In this document: piece by piece, positions 57,143 to 64,000 of the stretch | How the letters are laid out: each line of letters starts with the position of its first letter | Position numbering within the stretch: position 1 is the stretch's first letter | Translations under genes and position numbers: made by a program | Notes under the pieces: generated by a model | What the model saw: the letters and a program-made list of their open reading frames with translations, nothing else | Told to the model about the DNA's origin: nothing | Database searches by the model: none | Assembly: GCA_941918925.1 (NCBI GenBank) | Contig: OW799233.1 | Coordinates: 129,728,833 to 129,792,832, forward strand | Origin: Phyto melanocephala | Taxonomy: Eukaryota > Arthropoda > Insecta > Diptera > Rhinophoridae | Length of the DNA: 64,000 nucleotides | Direction: 5' to 3'

Positions 57143-58498
57143 TGCTCGGCGCACAATTGGGACGAAATGCGAATTTCGCCCAACACGACGAATTCGTCGG
57201 TAAAAATTCGTTGTGTAAATTCGTCGTGTGAAACACAATAACGACGAAAATGTAATATCTTTTATAGTTGATAAAAATGTTTACTGTTTGAAAGAAAGAA
57301 AATAATCAAAGGATTAAAATTTTTATAAAACTCAACAAAATAATTGGGGGATTTACAATAGTATCATAAAATCATATGTCCTATAATAATAGCATGAAAA
57401 ATTAAGACTATTGTGAACAACCCCTCATAATTAAGTGTCCTATTTTGAATTTAAATCTGCTGATGTAAAACAATTATAAAAATAAATATTTTCTTTCGTA
57501 ATGCTAAAAACAAGTGAAAAAAAATAAAATAATAGCCAGTTTGTGCGAAAAGTACTTTTTAGATGTTGTAATGGCAGACTAAAGTAAATAAACAACATTT
57601 TTTTTTATTTGCTTTTGTAAAAAATCGTCTTTTTTTAGCCGCAAATCACAAATAAATTAAATTTTGTTTGATAAACAAAATCAGCAGAGTCCTTAGCCGA
57701 ACTTATTTGACGCCGCCAGTGATTTGTTATCAATTGTTTATCGGCCCGATAAAATTATACAATAAACGGCAACGGCTTACAAAAACTATTTCGGCTTAGC
57801 CGTTTAGTACAGGTCTCTGCTTATTAAATACGACAGCGCAACAAACATAGCGTACAAAGTTCTATTATTATAAGACACTTTTTGTTTGAAAAGCAACAAC
57901 AACATTTTTAAACCATTGTAAAATTTTAGAACAATATGACAATATGACATGATAAGACACCTTGTGAATCACCCAAATATATATATAATTTCTGTCATAG
58001 TAAAAACCTTTCTACGTATAACTAAACTTTTGCAAAGAATGTCGTGGGTACGTGCAAGAAACAATAATAAAAATGTTGTTCTTGTATAACAGCTAATAGT
58101 GTGACCATATGAAAAAAAAAATTACTTAATAAACTTAAAAATTTGCAAAAACACAACAACAAAAAACAATTTTTGTACTTAACTTTTTTATATTTTTTTA
58201 AATGTTTAAGAATAAAAAATAAAACAAATTTTAAAGTAAAAACTAACTTTTTTTCTTAAAAATTTGAGAAGTAAAACCAAATATAATAAAAAATGGTCAC
58301 CTTGTACCAATTTGTTCGTCGTTCGCCGGCGTAAGAAATCAAAATAAATCAATTGCAGAGTTCTACGCGTACAGCGAATTTCGATCGACGCCATAATTGT
58401 ACGCATTCTCATATTCACAGATGTGTTTTATTTTTTTTTTTTGACGACGAATATTCGCGGCGAAAAATCCGTCGTTAGTCGCAATTGTGCGCGTAGCA
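57143..58498. mobile_element. PIF/Harbinger-like non-autonomous element with nested insertion
   Basis: Ends TGCTCGGCGCACAATTGGGA and (reverse complement) TGCTACGCGCACAATTGCGA, flanked by TTA on each side (57140-57142, 58499-58501). A 3-bp TTA duplication is typical of PIF/Harbinger. Subterminal sequence is unusually CpG-rich for the window, with ACGACGAATTCGTCG and similar words at 57195-57250 and 58315-58490. The GGGNGATTC-family copy B sits inside; without it the element would be about 730 bp. No transposase. Confidence 0.8.
57346..57974 (-). mobile_element. GGGNGATTC family, copy B, nested in the Harbinger-like element
   Basis: Inverted relative to copy A (2537-3201) and collinear with it throughout; ends GGGGGATTTACAATAGTATC and GGGTGATTCACAAGGTGTCT (reverse complement). 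Both copies keep the CAGGTCTCTGCTTATTAAAT and ATGGCAGACT blocks. Its clean position inside another element confirms that this family moved as a unit. Confidence 0.82.
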
Positions 58499-58501
58499 TT
58501 A

Positions 58502-59580
58502 CATTTTTCCGTGACAGCAAAACTAACACCTTATTATTAAATTATTGTCTTATGTAACAAACGAAATTAAAATGCTGTTTTTAATAAGTATGATCTTTAA
58601 ATCCCAATTACTATAATATCGAACATATAATATTAGATATTCTTTGATATTAAAAATTTTATAGCTGGACAAAATCAACTTTATTTGCTTAATTTTACTC
58701 TTGTTCTAGTATAATTTTCTCTTCAAAATTATTTAAATTATAAATTTAACTTTTTGGAAAAAATATCTTTAAATTTACAAGTTATCAAAGATTTATAGAT
58801 GGTTTATCAAAATGATTTTCTATGAGCACTTTATTTATAAACCTTTGATAACCCTTAAATATTGCAGTCATTTTTTTTTTCTTTTCTGTTTTCTTTAAGA
58901 AGAACTAAATAGTTGCAGAATAATTTATACTGTATGTGGTTTTGTTTATTACGATCATAATTAAATTAGTTCTTAATTATGCCACTGTGCAACATCAACT
59001 TTTTACATCATAAAAATAAAATACAAATGTGGTGTAATATTTTTGCAGTGTTGCTTTCGTTTTTTCTTATTTAAATACCCTTCAAATAATACTATGGTTG
59101 TGGTAATTTTAACGTACTTTTTGTAACACATTTACGGCTAGCATCAAAAAAAAAAAAGTAAACACTTATTTCAGTTGTTTAAAGGGTTTATTTCGGGACA
59201 CTTATAAGTAATATTTAAAATGTTTAATATCAGTTTAAGAGTGTAAGATCTTAAGAGTTTAATACAAGATACATTTCTAAATTTTTGCATAAATATTTTC
59301 AATAAATTTTTTTATCCGTAAAGAGCTGTAAAGTAAATTTTCGATTTGTAAAAGGTTCTCAATAAATTAATTTTACTTATGTATATATAAAAAATGTTCA
59401 AGATAATTTATTTTTAACAAAAATTATTTTTCATCAACTATTTAGTTCTTTTTATATAAAACTTTACTATTATCTAGTAATAAAAAGTTTTCCGGGAATT
59501 CTCTTTTTTTACTGATTTCTTATACTTAGGATGTGTTTAAAATTATAATCAAGATTTACATGCGTAAAGAATTTATAAAG
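58502..59580. other. Unannotated AT-rich stretch
   Basis: No gene, RNA or defined repeat is recognised. Confidence 0.4.
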
Positions 59581-59842
59581 CCTGTAGTACACGAAATGTA
59601 AAAAGCCACATACGCATGTGGCTGTGACGTAATTTTGACGTCATCATAGAGCATAAATGTATCCGCTACGGCCAAATGCGTTTCATTTACATTTTTGGAC
59701 TAAAATACATTTCGTGTAATATTAAAATCTTACCGCATGCAGGTACTATGACTATTTTAAGAAATTTAACCAAAGTGCTGAACATTTTAGTGACGTCAGA
59801 CCCACATGTGCATGTGGCTTCTTGCATTTCGAGCACTATAGG
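59581..59842. mobile_element. 262-bp MITE with 41-bp inverted repeats and TGACGT sites
   Basis: Left CCTGTAGTACACGAAATGTA..AAAAGCCACAT.CGCATGTGG and right (reverse complement) CCTATAGTGCTCGAAATGCA..AGAAGCCACATGCACATGTGG match over 41 bp with about 7 differences. Just inside each arm are CRE/ATF-like words: GTGACGT and TGACGTCAT (59624-59645), GTGACGTCAG (59790-59799). No coding sequence; flanks give no clear duplication. Confidence 0.78.
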
Positions 59843-62800
59843 TTTAAGACATTTAGTCTAGGTCTTCACAAGTTTTCTGAATTCTAAAAAGAAGGTTTCT
59901 GCACTTTAATTTGTCACTTTCGAACCATTATTGTTGATGATTTGTTCTTGTTGTCAGAAAATTTGGTGGCAATAATGTCTGACATCAGAACAAATTTTAG
60001 TCAAAACAGTTTTAAAACCTTTTTTACACAAAAAAAAAACACATGCCGATAAGTATTTTTTATTAAAATTGGACTAGTCGTTCTTAAGTTATGAGAAAAT
60101 GTATCAGCACAATAGAGCTGATCCAAAGTAATTGTTCATTTTGCAGAAATTAACTTGTTCGTTCAATTGTTCACATTTGAATGACAGTACGGCAACATGC
60201 TATTTTTTAAAAATTTATTCAATTAGAAAAAAATAGATGGTAAATAGTTAAATATTGTTTTTAAACTGAAGGGGTTATTAACTAAATTTATTGCATTTAT
60301 TAGTTTAATAATAATAATTTAAATTTTTACAAACAATTTGTTGTTGTTTTGGCTTAAATATTGTATATCTTTTTTATCTTAATATATTAAGGACCATTAT
60401 TACAACCTGGCATTTAAAAGAAGGATTTTGTCAAAGGCATAGAAATATAATTTTATATAAAAAGACCAAACATTAGTATTGAAACATAGGCGTTTAGTAA
60501 ATTAACTGGATCACTTCGTTCTATTTAACCCGTTCGTTCTTGAGCTACACAGCTCCATATCACAACTGTCTCATTTTCGCCGAAATAATAGTCATGTCCG
60601 TAAAAAACAAACTGAACCCGATAAAAAAAAAACTGAAAATGAGTTTGAATTAATGTCTATACATGTTTTAATTTAAAGAAGATTATTGCTGCAGATAGTG
60701 TAATTTTATACCACTATTTCTGTAAAATGTTATCAATTTTGTGGTGTAATATTTTAAATTGTGATAATTGAAAAATGTGAGACAACTGTATTTGGTTTTT
60801 TAAATAGGAAATTAAAAAAAATTAGGGCATTTTATCAATCGAAACTATGCGACCAGTCAATCGAAAACATTTCAGTTAAAAAGTTAAATCTCACAAAAAA
60901 TAAAATTAAAAAAAGCATTTAAAATGGACTATTTTCATAATGGTACTAAATTTGTTATATCAACAGTTTTTTCCCCTTCCTTGGAAATTTGAGAATTTTG
61001 AGTTATGACATTATTGTATTTAGTAAGCAAATTAAAAAAATACTCAAAGACTTTAACGTTATAAAAATAAAAGTTGTATTTGACTATCTCAGCATTTTTT
61101 TTTTGTTACAAAATTAAAACAATTTCAAACGGTTTTTTCTCTTAAGTTAAAGAGTCTAGAAGTTTTCGTTAACCATCATTTAATTTAGCTTACTTTATTC
61201 TGTCTGATCGTTTGTACTAGATATTTCGTATTCCGATATTTACGAAATTTAGGGCAAACTATGTGCCTCATCTTCGTCAGTTGAAGAACACTTTGGGATC
61301 AGACTTATCTCGAATAGATGACCAAATAATTAATTTCTCTGTAAACAAAGAATGAAAAAATGTCTTCCCAATTTTTTAAGAAAATAAAATACATAATTCT
61401 TTTGTTTTAGTATTATTTTTGTAACTGACTACATAATAATAAATGTTTTCTTTTAAAGTATAGTATAGTATTATTTATTAATTACTTTAAAATAAATACT
61501 CAAGACTCAAAGAACTTCTCAACGGAGAAGTGCATCCATTTCAAGAAAACAATTGAATATACTGCATTCGATTAGTAAAAGCAATCTCGATTTTTGCTTC
61601 TTCGGAAGCTCTTTTTTGTTGTGTTGTGCTGTTAAAAAATCTAGAATTTTTTCTTTTAATTTAGCGATGTAGATTCTATTATATGTCGTCGATGCTCGTT
61701 ATTTTACAGTACACAGTATTTGCTCTTGATTAAATTGCTGAAGCACAAACATTTTTATTTAATTTAATTTTTTAAACCCGGTCGAAACCAAAGTAGTTAA
61801 GAATGCAATTCTCTATAGAATGGCAGGTAGTAGGTTTTCTCGGTTTATTATAGTTGTAAAATTAAAAAAAAAAAAAAAGAAAAGAAAGAAAAAAAAAAAA
61901 ATAGCATTAACAAGGCCTACATAGCAGTAGAGTAAGTGCTACTGGGGAAATTATGTTGCCTTTTGTTAAGATGTAAGTACATTACTTTTCCCTTTACATT
62001 GAACTAAATTATTGGTTTGAATTGGATTCTTTTTAATTCAGATGAGTTAAATATGCTTGAATCGATTGGTTTTACTGGTAGTTCGACTTGGGGGAAAGAG
62101 AAAAGGATAAATGAAAAGTAAGCAAGCAGGCGGGCTGGCTGGTTGCTTCGTTAACTTGCAGGCTGTCTGTAACCGCAAGGCAATAAGTAAAATGATTACT
62201 TTGTCTTTGAGTCTTAATGTTTGATCGTTATTTCTCCTTAAGCTTTTTTATAATTTTTATACTCTATCTTCTCTTACCCCACCTTTTTTATTTGTTTTTC
62301 TTTCCTGAACAACTAAAGCATTCACAGTTTTAGTGCATTTAGTTCGAAATAGTATTTAAGTGTTTGTGCATGATAAGGATTTCAAATATTTACAAATATA
62401 AATACGTTGGAGTAGGCAATTAAATTTTGTCTTGTATTTTAGTTCCTCGTGTTGACTGAATGAATGCTGTTCATGAATAATTGAATCCCACAGATGTATA
62501 GATGAATTCTATGTATGTTTGTTTGTTATTATGCAGTGAAGTTTTGTTGTGTGTGTGTGTTTTGTGTTATAAACGTAAAAAAAAGTTAGTTTAAAGGGTG
62601 TTCATAAGGGTGTGTGTGATTTCTAATATTTTTCAAATTTTAAAAACATAACTGTTTTTAAAAATAGAGTCATTTGGACTAAAGTATTTTTATCCATTAT
62701 TTGCTCTATTCTCAACCTGTTGTAGCAGTCGTAGATTGTAAGAAATTTTATTCTCCATATTAAGGAACAACAGCGATAGTACTTACTTTTTCAGCTGTGA

Positions 62801-63083
62801 TATATTTATACGACATCCTAAAAACATAGGTTAAGTTGTTGTAAGTGTTGTGTAATGAATGAAAATCTTATCAACATAATGTGTACAACTTTTGCGAAGA
62901 ACAACTGCTACGACAGCTTGCGAATTGAGCAATTATAACTTGCCAATAGCTAAAGTTAAATTTTGTTGGACAGTAAACTAATTTTTCATTGCTATAACTG
63001 TGATGTTACTTGTTTAAACTCTCTTTATTCAATCACTTCATATAATAATCTTATGTTTACATGATTGATTAAATAAGAAATAA
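59843..63083. other. Unannotated stretch with one solo MITE arm
   Basis: Only 60388-60434 is assigned: TTAAGGACCATTATTACAAC..CTGGCATTT...AGGATTTTGTC, a lone arm of the 9338-9593 MITE family. A long A/G run occurs at 61861-61901 and (GT)n at 62548-62562. The rest shows nothing recognisable. Confidence 0.45.
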
Positions 63084-63137
63084 GTAACAGTAATTATTTG
63101 TCGTCTGATTTGTTTTATAAAGTCTTATATAAAAAAC

Positions 63138-63452
63138 ATTTATGGAAGAGAAGTTTTTATAAAAACTGATCATATGCCACTCATTGGATTGATGAAAAAA
63201 GAAATACATAAAATACCATCTGGAAAGTTACAACGCATGTGTTTACGATTACTGAACTATAATGTAAAATTGGAATATTTACCAGGAAAGTACATGTATA
63301 TTGCGGACTATTTATCAAGAAATCATTTAGCATTAAAAGCTTCAGAAGAAGAACCAATTTTTTATGAATCAATATTGTCTATCAATGTTAGCGAAAATAG
63401 AGAACTTCAGCTCAAATGTTGTTGTTACCATGTCCCCTCATCCACAATTTGA
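63138..63452 (+). pseudogene. Ty3-type retrotransposon pol fragment (RNase H end)
   Basis: The frame reads IYGREVFIKTDHMPLIGLMK, then SGKLQRMCLRLLNYNVKLEY, LPGKYMYIADYLSRNHL and ends at a stop at 63450. This is the C-terminal half of the Ty3-type RNase H domain: TDH.PL (third catalytic Asp), LQRM.LRL..Y, and Y.PGK....DYLSR. Over 100 codons are uninterrupted, so it is fairly young, yet no RT, integrase or LTR is visible next to it; the 3' side runs into Helentron copy H14. An isolated fragment. Confidence 0.85.
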
Positions 63453-63590
63453 AAATAATAATTATTATAAATTTGAAAAAACCTCACTTTAAGTTTATGC
63501 CAGAGAAACACTCTTTTAAGCTTTTGATACCCGCAGATATGTTTGTAGCTACGCCAATGAGCGTTGCTCTCTTTTCTAATTACTTATTTA

Positions 63591-64000
63591 ACAAGAGCGC
63601 TATATTCGGCCGTGCCGAATCCTATATACCCTTCACAACGTGTAGTCATGCAATAACAGTGGTTTTTGTCACCATTCATCCCATATGAAATACGTGCATA
63701 CATATAAAAAAATACATATATAAAAACGTCCCATTGTAAAATTATAAATTCACGCATGTATGTTAAAAAAACAAAAAAAAAAAAATTTAAAAAAAAATTA
63801 AAAAAAAAATTTAAAAAATAAATTAAAAAAATAAATTATTATGTATATAATATATATAAAACAAAAAAAATAAAAAAAAATTAAAAAAAATAATAATAAA
63901 AATATAAATAATATATTAAATAAAAAATAAAAAAAAAAAAAAAAAAAAATTAAAAAAAAAAATTTTAAAAAAATTAAAAAAAATTTTTTTTGGCTCAGCT
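63591..64000 (-). mobile_element. Helentron-like repeat H14, cut by window end
   Basis: Begins on this strand ACAAGAGCGCTATATTCGGC with hairpin ATTCGGCCGTGCCGAAT, then TATACCCTTCACAACGTGTA and an A-rich tract, reaching the TTTGGCTCAGCT block at 64000. It matches H12 closely; its 5' half lies beyond the window. Confidence 0.85.

Overview
The window is strongly AT-rich animal nuclear DNA, most likely from a higher (calyptrate-type) fly. Three things point there: a recognisable two-exon start of the timeout (tim2/TIMELESS-family) gene with canonical GT-AG introns, dipteran-style Helentron (DINE-1/INE-1-like) repeats, and many Tc1/mariner, hAT, LINE and Ty3-type remnants of kinds common in flies. 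There is no operon, Shine-Dalgarno or CRISPR organisation. The species cannot be fixed from the sequence alone.

Only one host gene is securely visible. timeout lies on the minus strand: exon 1 (22795-22896, 34 codons) and exon 2 (22293-22616, 108 codons) are joined by a 178-bp intron. A donor at 22292 opens a second intron that runs off the left edge without a recognisable exon 3, so positions 1-22292 are best read as one very large, transposon-filled intron. The duplicated 50-bp block at 22976-23104 lies just upstream of the start codon. The rest, 23.3-64 kb, is intergenic or intronic DNA of unknown neighbours with no securely identified host exon.

The transposon landscape dominates. (a) At least fifteen full, truncated or terminal copies of a Helentron-like family, ending in an ATTCGGC(A/C)NGGCCGAAT-type hairpin plus CTTACTTGTT and starting TATACCCTTCAC, are spread over 3.3-64 kb. 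(b) Seven decayed Tc1/mariner-superfamily transposase remnants lie at 9.7, 12.1-12.7, 15.2, 19.8, 30.9-34.9, 37.3-38.0 and 49.9-50.7 kb. (c) hAT-type elements with 8-bp target duplications lie at 13797-14912, 31064-34522 and 31523-32242; a hAT C-terminal dimerisation domain is at 56555-56689. (d) A Harbinger-like element (57143-58498) carries a nested second element, whose inverted sister copy is at 2537-3201. (e) A Foldback-like family has arms built from ~120-bp tandem units (18.7-21.8 kb and 39.0-42.2 kb). (f) LINE, RTE-like and Ty3-type remnants and several small hairpin MITEs complete the set.

The most informative places are the triple nest at 30905-34893 (mariner-like, then hAT-like, then hAT MITE, each with its own target duplication), the Foldback-like arms interrupted by two Helentrons (39.0-42.2 kb), a tRNA-like 3' motif followed by a T run inside the Helentron copies, and the tandem duplication in front of timeout.
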